Shown one piece after another: positions 1 to 5,417 of a stretch of DNA of 5,430 nt; the stretch's first letter is position 1, and the number at the start of each line of letters is the position of its first letter. Source of the stretch: Thermodesulfovibrionales bacterium (GTDB lineage: Bacteria > Nitrospirota > Thermodesulfovibrionia > Thermodesulfovibrionales > SM23-35). The translations under genes and the position numbers were made by a program. Below the pieces are notes generated by a model. That model made no database searches. It was not told the DNA's origin and was given only the letters and a program-made list of their open reading frames with translations. The stretch is from NCBI GenBank assembly GCA_020053565.1, contig JAGVMY010000105.1, positions 1 to 5,430 on the forward strand, written 5' to 3'.

Positions 1-1067
1 CTAATGCCCAGCTTTCGCTTGAACAGGTGCCAGAGGGAGAGGGCGCTGTTGTTGCATTAGAGCCGCACACAGGATTTATCAGGGCACTTCTCGGTGGATA
101 TGATTTTACACGAAGCGAATTTAATAGAGCTGTATTTGCAAAACGCCAGCCCGGTTCAGCATTCAAGCCGATTATCTACGCAGCTGCTATGGACCACGGA
201 TTTACTCCTGCAAGCACGATAGCGGATGAACCTGTAACGTACCCCGGTGGGCCAAAAGGTGATTGGAGCCCGGAAAACTATGACCATAAATTTTACGGAC
301 TGACACGTCTGAGAGAGGCTCTCGCATATTCAAGGAATGTGGTCACCGTAAAATTAGTTGAGTCAATGGGAATAAAAACTGTGATAGACTTTGCAAGGAC
401 ATTAGGTATCCAGAGAGAAATGCCGAGAGACCTGACTATTGCACTTGGTTCTATAAGCATTACTCCACTGGAACTTGCATCAACGTATAATGTGTTTGCG
501 AGTAACGGAATGAGGGTGAAACCTATCGCAATAAAATATATCATGGATCCAAAGGGAATGATTCTCGAAAGCAATGAACCAGAGGCAGAACAGGCAATAA
601 GCCCACAGACTGCATTTCTGATTACCTCGATGATGCAGGATGTTGTAAAATATGGGACAGGATGGAGAGCAAAGTCACTTGGTCGTCCTGTCGCGGGAAA
701 AACAGGAACAACAAACGAGTACAGAGATGCATGGTTTGTAGGGTATACGCCAGATTTAGTTGCTGTTGTCTGGGTCGGTTTTGACGATATGAGACCTCTC
801 GGACCTCAGGAGACAGGTGCACGAGCCGCATCACCTATATGGGTATCCTTCATGAAGGATGTTGCAAAAGGTGACTCTGAAGAATTCTCCCAACCTGAAG
901 ACGGGATAGTAAGTTTCACGATAGATCCAGCAACAGGTCTTCTCTCAAAGGTTGAAGGGGCTGGTATAAAAGAATATTTCAAGAAAGGTACGGAGCCAAA
1001 ACAGTTTGCTCCATCTACCTCTCAATGGAAGATAAGGGAGGAACAAACAAATCTTAATTTTGATTAG
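1..1067 (+). CDS. mrcA: Penicillin-binding protein 1A, C-terminal transpeptidase part (5' end outside window)
   Basis: Class A penicillin-binding protein that cross-links peptidoglycan stem peptides in the periplasm; the glycosyltransferase domain expected in this family would lie upstream. The frame is open to the left edge (first whole codon at base 3), so the GTG at 27 is not the true start. The penicillin-binding motifs are complete and in order: SxxK in QPGSAFKP (catalytic Ser codon 156-158, Lys 165-167), SxN as SRN (330-338), and KTG followed by TT (699-707). The stretch GGYDFTRSEFNRAVFAKRQP before the serine is characteristic of PBP1A-type enzymes. A short C-terminal extension follows the fold and ends in a charged tail, with no PASTA repeats. 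The next gene starts 9 nt later and its ribosome binding site overlaps this stop codon, suggesting cotranscription. The product class is certain; the symbol (mrcA/ponA) is by similarity only. Confidence 0.95.
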   Translation, partial: NAQLSLEQVPEGEGAVVALEPHTGFIRALLGGYDFTRSEFNRAVFAKRQPGSAFKPIIYAAAMDHGFTPASTIADEPVTYPGGPKGDWSPENYDHKFYGLTRLREALAYSRNVVTVKLVESMGIKTVIDFARTLGIQREMPRDLTIALGSISITPLELASTYNVFASNGMRVKPIAIKYIMDPKGMILESNEPEAEQAISPQTAFLITSMMQDVVKYGTGWRAKSLGRPVAGKTGTTNEYRDAWFVGYTPDLVAVVWVGFDDMRPLGPQETGARAASPIWVSFMKDVAKGDSEEFSQPEDGIVSFTIDPATGLLSKVEGAGIKEYFKKGTEPKQFAPSTSQWKIREEQTNLNFD

Positions 1068-1071
1068 GAGG
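1066..1071 (+). promoter_or_regulatory. Shine-Dalgarno of the TPR gene, overlapping the PBP stop codon
   Basis: AGGAGG begins inside the TAG stop of the penicillin-binding protein gene and lies 5 nt before the ATG at 1077. The overlap suggests that translation of the TPR gene is coupled to the upstream gene. Confidence 0.75.
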
Positions 1072-1076
1072 GTGAT

Positions 1077-1385
1077 ATGAGATTAAGAAATAAAAAGTGG
1101 GGAGTAAGATTTATCCTTAGCATTGTTGTCATCATTTTTATCGCTGCATCTGCCTTTGCACAAGAAGGCTCTTATAATAAGGCTCTTGACGCCTATGCTC
1201 AGAAAGACTTCAAGAACGTTGTGAAATATCTGACGGTTTATGTAGAGAAAAAACCTGACCCCTATACTTACTACCTTCTCGGTTATGCCAACTATAAGCT
1301 GAAGAACCATGCCGAGGCAATGAAATACTTCAATGATGCCTACATAATTGACCCGACTTTCTCACCACCTCCGTTTATGAAATAG
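1077..1385 (+). CDS. Small secreted TPR-repeat protein
   Basis: A 102-residue protein with a clear Sec signal peptide: basic N-terminus (RLRNKK), hydrophobic core at about residues 12-27, and an Ala-Phe-Ala cleavage site before Gln29. There is no lipobox cysteine, so it is probably periplasmic and soluble. The mature part holds about two tetratricopeptide units. The first, at about residues 31-59, contains YNKALDAYAQKDFKNVVKYL. The second, at about 62-95, contains YYLLGYANYKLKNHAEAMKY and ends in the usual Asp-Pro. TPRs bind other proteins, so a scaffold or adaptor for the cell-wall machinery is a reasonable inference from the penicillin-binding protein gene just upstream, but no partner is shown. 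The protein is short for a TPR protein and ends in a Pro-rich tail (SPPPFMK). The start is fixed by a strong Shine-Dalgarno and the signal peptide. Confidence 0.85.
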   Translation: MRLRNKKWGVRFILSIVVIIFIAASAFAQEGSYNKALDAYAQKDFKNVVKYLTVYVEKKPDPYTYYLLGYANYKLKNHAEAMKYFNDAYIIDPTFSPPPFMK

Positions 1386-1434
1386 AGAGAGGTTACGACT
1401 CGTTGAGCATACGAAAAAGGAAGAAGGAATCACG

Positions 1435-2829
1435 ATAAATCCTGCAATCTTCAGAGAATATGATATAAGAGGAATATGGGGAAAAGATCTCACTGAAGAA
1501 GTTATCGAAAAGACAGGAAGGGCATTTGCATTTTATCTCAGGAACACCCTTCAAAAAGAAAAAATAAAAATAAGCATCGGAAGAGATGTCCGCCTGAGTT
1601 CCATTTCTCTCTTTCATGCATTATCACGTGGACTCCTTAAAAGCGGCATTGATGTGGTAGACATTGGAGTATGCCCGACCCCTTTACAATACTTTTCTCT
1701 CTTTCATCTTCCTGTTGACGGCGGAGTGATGATCACCGGGAGCCACAATCCACCTGAATTTAATGGCATGAAACTCTCTGCAGGAAAAGAAACACTCTAT
1801 GGAGAAAAGATACAGAATATAAAGCAAATAATTGAACAGGGTAATTTTATTAACGGGGAAGGAACCATCGGGGCATATGAAATAATTCCTGCCTACAGAG
1901 AATACCTGAAAAAAGATTTTGCTCCGTTAGGCAGGATAAAGGTCGTTGTTGATGCAGGCAATGGTACAGGCGGCCTTGTTGCGCCAGCTCTGATGAGAGA
2001 CCTCGGCTGTGAAGTAACAGAACTTTATTGCGAACCTGACGGGAACTTTCCAAACCACCACCCTGACCCTGTAGTATTGGATAATATAAAAGACCTCATC
2101 TCACAGGTAAAATCCTCTGGCGCTGATATTGGTATAGGCTATGATGGTGACGCCGACAGAATAGGGGTTGTCGATGACAAGGGTGACGTGGTATGGGGAG
2201 ACAGACTTATGATTATATTTGCAAGAGACATCATCAAAAACCAGAAGGCAGAACACAGAATGCAGAACGCAGAATCCCTGACATTTGTGGGTGAAGTTAA
2301 ATGTTCCCAGGTAATGTACGACGAGATAAAAAAGCTTGGAGGGAATCCTCTCATGTGGAAGGCAGGCCATTCACTCATAAAAAACAAGATGAAGGAAACA
2401 GGTGCGGTACTGGGTGGAGAAATGAGCGGTCACATCTTCTTTGCTGATCGTTATTTTGGCTATGACGATGCGATATACGCAAGCCTGAGACTCCTCGAGA
2501 TACTCTCTAAAAATGGACGACCTTATTCTATGAGAAGGCTTCTCAGGGATATCCCGGAAAGCATCTCAACACCTGAGATAAGATATGAATGTCCTGACGA
2601 TATAAAATTCAAAGTAGTTGAAAGGGTAAAGAAAGCTTTCATGGATTACCCCCTCAACGATATCGACGGAATAAGGATAAATTTTGATAAAGGATGGGGA
2701 CTTATAAGGGCTTCAAATACACAGCCGGCGCTTGTGATGAGGTTCGAGGCAAAAGATGAAAGTGCTCTCAGAGAGATAAGGGAGTTTGTTGAATCGAGAC
2801 TCAATGCAGTGCTCAAAGAGTTTATGTAG
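1435..2829 (+). CDS. Phosphomannomutase/phosphoglucomutase (AlgC-type), non-canonical start
   Basis: Alpha-D-phosphohexomutase interconverting mannose or glucose 6- and 1-phosphates in the cytoplasm, feeding GDP-mannose, UDP-glucose and surface polysaccharide synthesis. All four family motifs are present. Numbered from an ATA at 1435 (464 residues, normal family size), they are the phosphoserine loop TGSHNP (Ser103), the Mg-binding DGDADR (Asp237, 239, 241), the sugar-binding GEMSGH (Glu329, Ser331, His333) and the phosphate-binding RASNT (Arg425). The conserved N-terminus IFREYDIRG is encoded from about 1447, but no ATG, GTG or TTG lies in frame between the TGA at 1378 and a GTG at 1654, which is too far in to be the start. 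AAGGA at 1424-1428 sits 6 nt before ATA 1435, so I chose that start; a one-base indel is the alternative. A tandem heptamer array lengthens the segment between the Mg and sugar-binding motifs. Function is confident; the start is not. Confidence 0.9.
   Translation: MNPAIFREYDIRGIWGKDLTEEVIEKTGRAFAFYLRNTLQKEKIKISIGRDVRLSSISLFHALSRGLLKSGIDVVDIGVCPTPLQYFSLFHLPVDGGVMITGSHNPPEFNGMKLSAGKETLYGEKIQNIKQIIEQGNFINGEGTIGAYEIIPAYREYLKKDFAPLGRIKVVVDAGNGTGGLVAPALMRDLGCEVTELYCEPDGNFPNHHPDPVVLDNIKDLISQVKSSGADIGIGYDGDADRIGVVDDKGDVVWGDRLMIIFARDIIKNQKAEHRMQNAESLTFVGEVKCSQVMYDEIKKLGGNPLMWKAGHSLIKNKMKETGAVLGGEMSGHIFFADRYFGYDDAIYASLRLLEILSKNGRPYSMRRLLRDIPESISTPEIRYECPDDIKFKVVERVKKAFMDYPLNDIDGIRINFDKGWGLIRASNTQPALVMRFEAKDESALREIREFVESRLNAVLKEFM
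2242..2276 (+). repeat. Tandem heptamer array (CAGAANN x5) inside the mutase gene
   Basis: Five contiguous 7-nt units begin with CAGAA and differ only in the last two bases: GG, CA, TG, CG, TC. They encode a hydrophilic stretch (QKAEHRMQNAES) in a surface linker where AlgC has only a short SRNPGAD loop. The seven-base period has no relation to codons, so the array looks like inserted repeat DNA tolerated in frame rather than a coding constraint. Confidence 0.85.
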
Positions 2830-3259
2830 CCTTTTGCTTCACAATCCTTGATAAGAAAACAACACAGCCCTCACATTTTGCCGGTGATTCCTTCCGGCAT
2901 ACTGCCATATTCAGTTCCCAGCAAGGTTTTGTCCTGTCTCTATATGCAGAGCACCTGTTCCTTTTCCCATCTGTACAATTTGTAATCTCCCAGCACGGTG
3001 CATAATTGAGCAGCTTCTTTACCCCTTCAATACCAAATTTTTTATTGTGTATCAGATTTCTCAGACAACGGAGCCATTTTATATCGTTTTCTGAATAAAA
3101 TCTGTTTTTATTCCTCCTCGCAGGCTTTATCAACCTATATTTTTCATAAATTCGGATAATCTGATCCGAGGTCCCGATAAGTTCTGCGACGACTCCTATG
3201 GAATAAAGAGGGATGTTCTTCTTTTCTTCCTCACTCAATTCAGTAAATTTCTTTTTCAT
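2822..3259 (-). CDS. MerR-family regulator with Cys-rich two-CW C-terminal domain
   Basis: A 145-residue DNA-binding protein. Residues about 17-84 form a MerR-type winged helix-turn-helix (YSIGVVAELIGTSDQIIRIY, then a wing around RNKNRFYSENDIKWL). The remaining 60 residues contain seven cysteines (89, 95, 103, 113, 121, 129, 132), including two Pro-Cys-Trp-Glu motifs at 88-91 and 112-115 and a final CxxC. This matches the 'two-CW' pattern and is likely a metal- or redox-sensing site, though no ligand is shown. It lacks the long dimerisation helix and effector domain of larger MerR proteins. I chose the ATG at 3259 because homologous sequence begins near there and because a putative promoter lies upstream of it but inside any longer version from 3343. 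The Shine-Dalgarno is poor (AGG touching the ATG). The gene is divergent from atpB and overlaps the 3' end of the mutase gene by 8 bp. Confidence 0.87.
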   Translation of the reverse strand: MKKKFTELSEEEKKNIPLYSIGVVAELIGTSDQIIRIYEKYRLIKPARRNKNRFYSENDIKWLRCLRNLIHNKKFGIEGVKKLLNYAPCWEITNCTDGKRNRCSAYRDRTKPCWELNMAVCRKESPAKCEGCVVFLSRIVKQKAT

Positions 3260-3302
3260 CCTGTATTTCTTATCAGTTAACCATAGTGGAGCTTTATAAT
3301 AT

Positions 3303-3332
3303 ATTATAGTAAGTGCTTGATTCCAGTAACAA
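3303..3332 (-). promoter_or_regulatory. Putative promoter of the MerR gene
   Basis: Read on the minus strand, TTGTTA (3332-3327) and a consensus TATAAT (3308-3303) are separated by 18 bp. The expected start near 3296 leaves a leader of about 37 nt before the ATG at 3259. The -10 lies within a perfect 14-bp AT palindrome at 3295-3308 that could serve autoregulation. This is a sequence match only. Confidence 0.5.
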
Positions 3333-3364
3333 AATCCTTTCAAAAAAATTCTTTATTTATACCC

Positions 3365-3396
3365 TTGACTTTTCAGGGAAGCTTATATAATATAAC
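3365..3396 (+). promoter_or_regulatory. Putative promoter of atpBE
   Basis: A -35 TTGACT (3365-3370) is followed by overlapping -10 candidates: TATAAT (3386-3391, spacer 15), TAATAT (3388-3393, spacer 17) and TATAAC (3391-3396, spacer 20). The leader to the atpB ATG is about 25-35 nt. The long-spacer option would fit activation by a MerR protein such as the divergent one, but the 17-bp option fits ordinary sigma-70 use. An imperfect inverted repeat flanks the -10 region, with TCAGGGAA at 3373-3380 and TTCCCCTGA at 3406-3414. Confidence 0.6.
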
Positions 3397-3413
3397 AACC
3401 GATCTTTCCCCTG

Positions 3414-3419
3414 AGGAGG
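3414..3419 (+). promoter_or_regulatory. Shine-Dalgarno of atpB
   Basis: AGGAGG lies 10 nt before the ATG at 3430 and favours that codon over the in-frame ATG six codons later. Confidence 0.75.
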
Positions 3420-3429
3420 TACCCAAGAT

Positions 3430-4113
3430 ATGCACGAAGTACTGTTGATGGATGTTTTTTTTAATGCCGATAAAATACCGCACAATGTGTCGTATGGAAT
3501 TCTCACATCAATCATTTTGATAATTGCCGCTCTTCTTATAAGAAGATCTTTACGTCTTGTTCCTGAAGGTTTTCAGAATTTTTTCGAGGTGCTTATTGAA
3601 GCAGTGTTAAAACTGGCAGAAGAAAATATAGGCCACAAATGGGGCAGAGTCTTTTTCCCTCTTCTCGGTACGATGTTTATATTCATCCTTCTCAGTAATT
3701 TTATGGGTCTCGTACCAGGATTTGCCTCAGCAACTGCCAACGTAAATACAAATGCAGCAATGGCCGTCCCTGTCTTTTTTATATATCAATTCTTTGGATT
3801 TAAGGTTCATGGTATTGGCTATATAAAACATTTTCTCGGACCTATTCGCTCTATTGCTGCGCTCCCGCTTATGATAATTATCTTCCTTGTAGAGGTTCTG
3901 AGCCACCTTGCAAGACCACTCACCCTTACCGTCCGGTTATTCGGGAATATGACAGCAAAACATTTAATACTCGGTGTCTTAGCCATTATTCTCCCTATGG
4001 TTGCTCCTTGTTTTGTTCTCGGCATCGGTATTATTACCTGCTTAGTGCAGGCTCTCGTCTTTACGCTTTTGTCAACGCTTTATCTTGCTGGTGCTATAGA
4101 AGAAGCACATTAA
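3430..4113 (+). CDS. atpB: F-type ATP synthase F0 subunit a
   Basis: Membrane subunit that forms the two half-channels for proton (or sodium) entry and exit against the rotating c-ring. The protein has 227 residues, within the range of short bacterial subunit a proteins, and is very hydrophobic, with about five to six membrane helices. The signature region HLARPLTLTVRLFGNMTAKH contains the essential stator arginine (Arg169, counterpart of E. coli Arg210). The last helix carries the conserved glutamine (Gln207 in LVQALVFTLLSTLYLAGA), counterpart of E. coli Gln252. The N-terminal segment is short, typical of subunit a without a long periplasmic extension. It is the first gene of a two-gene operon with atpE, 32 nt downstream. 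There is no atpI upstream: the neighbour is a divergent MerR regulator. The start is set by a strong Shine-Dalgarno. Confidence 0.97.
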   Translation: MHEVLLMDVFFNADKIPHNVSYGILTSIILIIAALLIRRSLRLVPEGFQNFFEVLIEAVLKLAEENIGHKWGRVFFPLLGTMFIFILLSNFMGLVPGFASATANVNTNAAMAVPVFFIYQFFGFKVHGIGYIKHFLGPIRSIAALPLMIIIFLVEVLSHLARPLTLTVRLFGNMTAKHLILGVLAIILPMVAPCFVLGIGIITCLVQALVFTLLSTLYLAGAIEEAH

Positions 4114-4127
4114 TACTATACTTTTTG

Positions 4128-4136
4128 AAAGGAGGT
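4128..4136 (+). promoter_or_regulatory. Strong Shine-Dalgarno of atpE
   Basis: AAAGGAGGT is near-perfectly complementary to the 16S rRNA tail and lies 9 nt before the ATG at 4146. Such strength suits the roughly ten-fold excess of subunit c over subunit a in the complex. It also shows that the frame extending upstream into atpB is not the real start. Confidence 0.85.
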
Positions 4137-4145
4137 AGAACAAAA

Positions 4146-4502
4146 ATGAAGAAAACAATGAGTGTACTTCTGTTAACCCTCATGCTGCTCCTGGTTTTAG
4201 CACCTCTGTGCTTTGCTGCAGAGCCTGCAGCAACCGGAAAAAGCTCTAACATCCTTTACTATGCATTGGCTGCACTCGGCTGCGTTGTTGGAATGGGCAT
4301 TGCCGCATTTGGAACAGGTGTTGGCATGGGTCTTGGTGTTGGTGGAGCGTGCGAAGGTATCGCCAGAAATCCAGGCGCTATGGGAAAAATATTGACAACC
4401 CTCATCATCGGTTTGGCGATGATCGAGTCCCTCGCAATTTACACCCTCGTCGTGGTTCTCATCCTCATATTCGTGGACCCCTTCGGGAAGCTCCTTTTTT
4501 AA
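4146..4502 (+). CDS. atpE: F-type ATP synthase F0 subunit c with N-terminal signal peptide
   Basis: Proteolipid of the rotating c-ring. The 118 residues exceed the usual 75-90 because residues 1-24 form a signal peptide (Lys-Lys, Leu-rich core, CFA before Ala25); the mature part of about 94 residues is a standard hairpin. Helix 1 (about 36-66) carries an extended alternating glycine motif, glycines at 56, 58, 60, 62, 64 and 66. The polar loop has Ala-Arg-Asn-Pro (73-76), which contacts F1. Helix 2 (about 82-110) carries the ion-binding Glu94 in LAMIESLAIYTLVVVLILIF. Ser95 and Tyr99 match part of the sodium-binding set of Ilyobacter subunit c, but Met61 stands where that protein has Gln32, so proton use seems more likely. 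Signal-bearing subunit c is known from Aquifex aeolicus. The gene is followed at once by a terminator and ends the operon. Confidence 0.96.
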   Translation: MKKTMSVLLLTLMLLLVLAPLCFAAEPAATGKSSNILYYALAALGCVVGMGIAAFGTGVGMGLGVGGACEGIARNPGAMGKILTTLIIGLAMIESLAIYTLVVVLILIFVDPFGKLLF

Positions 4503-4524
4503 AAGAGCGCTATACACTACACAC

Positions 4525-4555
4525 AAAAAGGGCAGGTTAAACCTGCCCTTTTTTT
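4525..4555 (+). terminator. Intrinsic terminator of the atpBE operon
   Basis: A perfect 13-bp inverted repeat (arms 4525-4537 and 4541-4553, three-base loop TAA) has the GC-rich core GGGCAGG/CCTGCCC and runs into seven T residues. The A-run on the left arm would also allow termination from the opposite strand. It lies 22 nt after the atpE stop and isolates the operon from the HD gene. Confidence 0.93.
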
Positions 4556-4584
4556 ATGCGTAGGTGGCTATAGCAGTTTCTTAA

Positions 4585-4639
4585 TAAAGAAAACAACCTT
4601 GACACCAATGGTTGCTTACTGTTTAAGCTAAAGAAAACA
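4585..4639 (+). repeat. Pair of 11-bp direct repeats upstream of the HD gene
   Basis: TAAAGAAAACA occurs exactly at 4585-4595 and again at 4629-4639, 44 bp start to start (about four helical turns). The two copies bracket the putative promoter, and the second runs into the ribosome binding site. They could be an operator pair or a chance match in A-rich DNA. Confidence 0.45.
4599..4627 (+). promoter_or_regulatory. Putative promoter of the HD-domain gene
   Basis: A consensus -35 TTGACA (4599-4604) and a weak -10 TTTAAG (4622-4627) are separated by 17 bp. The gene needs its own promoter because a strong terminator precedes it. The leader would be only about 15 nt and would include AGGGA at 4639-4643. 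Confidence 0.45.
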
Positions 4640-4649
4640 GGGACAAAAA

Positions 4650-5417
4650 GTGAGCAATCCTATTTATGTAAGACTAAAACAAACGGCTCTTAAAACAGCA
4701 GAAATGCTCGGTATCCCCTCTTTTTATATCGATTACAGAGGCGAAACAGAGAGATCCATCGAATCCTTGAAAACAAATGCCCTGTTAAGAAAATGTTTCA
4801 CTTATCTGGATGAAACATCCCTGGACTCCGGACATGGCCTCTCTCATGCTGAGGCAGTTGCACTTGATGCAGGGTCTATCATCCAGGTCGAGGGCAGGAC
4901 ACACCACATAGAGGGCAGGTTAATAAGTGAGCTTATCGTGTATGCACAGATAGCAGGGTTACTTCACGATATAAAGCGTAAAGAAAAAGACCACACCATC
5001 GCGGGAAGCAATGAGGCAAAAAAGATACTCAATGATTTCAAAATGGAAGACCGATATAAAAAATACATCGTTGCTGCCATCAGGAATCATGAGGCATTTA
5101 AAGAGTTCCCTGAACCTGAAGACGAAATTGCCAAGCTCATCAGCGACTCACTCTATGATGCAGATAAGTTTAGGTGGGGACCTGATAACTTCACCACAAC
5201 GTTATGGTTGATGCTCAATTCTCTGAAGATACCGGTGGAAATGTTACACAAAAACTTTATAGATAATATGAGATATATAGAGAGCATTAAGACTACCTTC
5301 AGAACTCAGACTGGTAAGAATTACGGGCCGGAATTTATCGATATGGGCATTAAAATCGGTCAGGCCATTTATAAAGAGATGATGGATATCCTAAACATTA
5401 AAAAAGGCTACGGCTGA
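4650..5417 (+). CDS. HD-domain metal-dependent phosphohydrolase, substrate unknown
   Basis: A 255-residue cytoplasmic protein with the ordered metal ligands of the HD superfamily: His66 in GHGLSHAEAV, His106-Asp107 in AGLLHDIKRKEKDH, His147 in AIRNHE and Asp172 in YDADKFRWG. The family hydrolyses phosphate esters of nucleotides or cyclic nucleotides, but nothing here fixes the substrate. The HDIKRKEKDH segment and the YDADKFRWGPDNF ending resemble stand-alone HD proteins rather than HD-GYP c-di-GMP enzymes, because the GYP motif is absent. No membrane segment, sensor domain or nucleotidyltransferase domain is seen; the first 60 residues are an unassigned helical region. The start is GTG, chosen because AGGGA (4639-4643) lies 6 nt upstream. 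The gene is isolated by the upstream terminator and has no informative partner within the window. Confidence 0.85.
   Translation: MSNPIYVRLKQTALKTAEMLGIPSFYIDYRGETERSIESLKTNALLRKCFTYLDETSLDSGHGLSHAEAVALDAGSIIQVEGRTHHIEGRLISELIVYAQIAGLLHDIKRKEKDHTIAGSNEAKKILNDFKMEDRYKKYIVAAIRNHEAFKEFPEPEDEIAKLISDSLYDADKFRWGPDNFTTTLWLMLNSLKIPVEMLHKNFIDNMRYIESIKTTFRTQTGKNYGPEFIDMGIKIGQAIYKEMMDILNIKKGYG

Noticed and set aside
1383..1437. A +1 frameshift at the TPR stop codon would fuse the TPR protein to the mutase.
   Set aside because: The frame is open from 1381, but a Sec-exported TPR protein joined to a cytoplasmic sugar mutase makes little sense and no clear slippery signal is seen. A rare start codon or an indel is simpler.
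2139..2387. Minus-strand frames opposite the mutase gene.
   Set aside because: No family resemblance or ribosome binding site, and they lie over conserved mutase coding sequence.
1654..2829. GTG at 1654 as the mutase start.
   Set aside because: It would remove the DIRG motif and about 73 residues of domain 1 although these are intact and in frame upstream.
3260..3343. A longer MerR protein starting at 3343.
   Set aside because: The extra 28 residues do not resemble the family and the putative promoter -10 (3303-3308) would lie inside the coding region.
4008..4145. N-terminal extension of atpE back into atpB.
   Set aside because: The stretch is out of frame over the atpB 3' end. A strong Shine-Dalgarno and signal peptide fix the start at 4146.
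4197..4526. A minus-strand reading frame of about 109 codons with many Cys and His opposite atpE.
   Set aside because: It is a mirror of the conserved atpE codons, has no ribosome binding site, and runs through the terminator side of the operon.
4594..4614. Inverted repeat CAACC...GGTTG around the TTGACA box, considered as an operator.
   Set aside because: Arms of only five bases in A-rich DNA are too short to support a claim.
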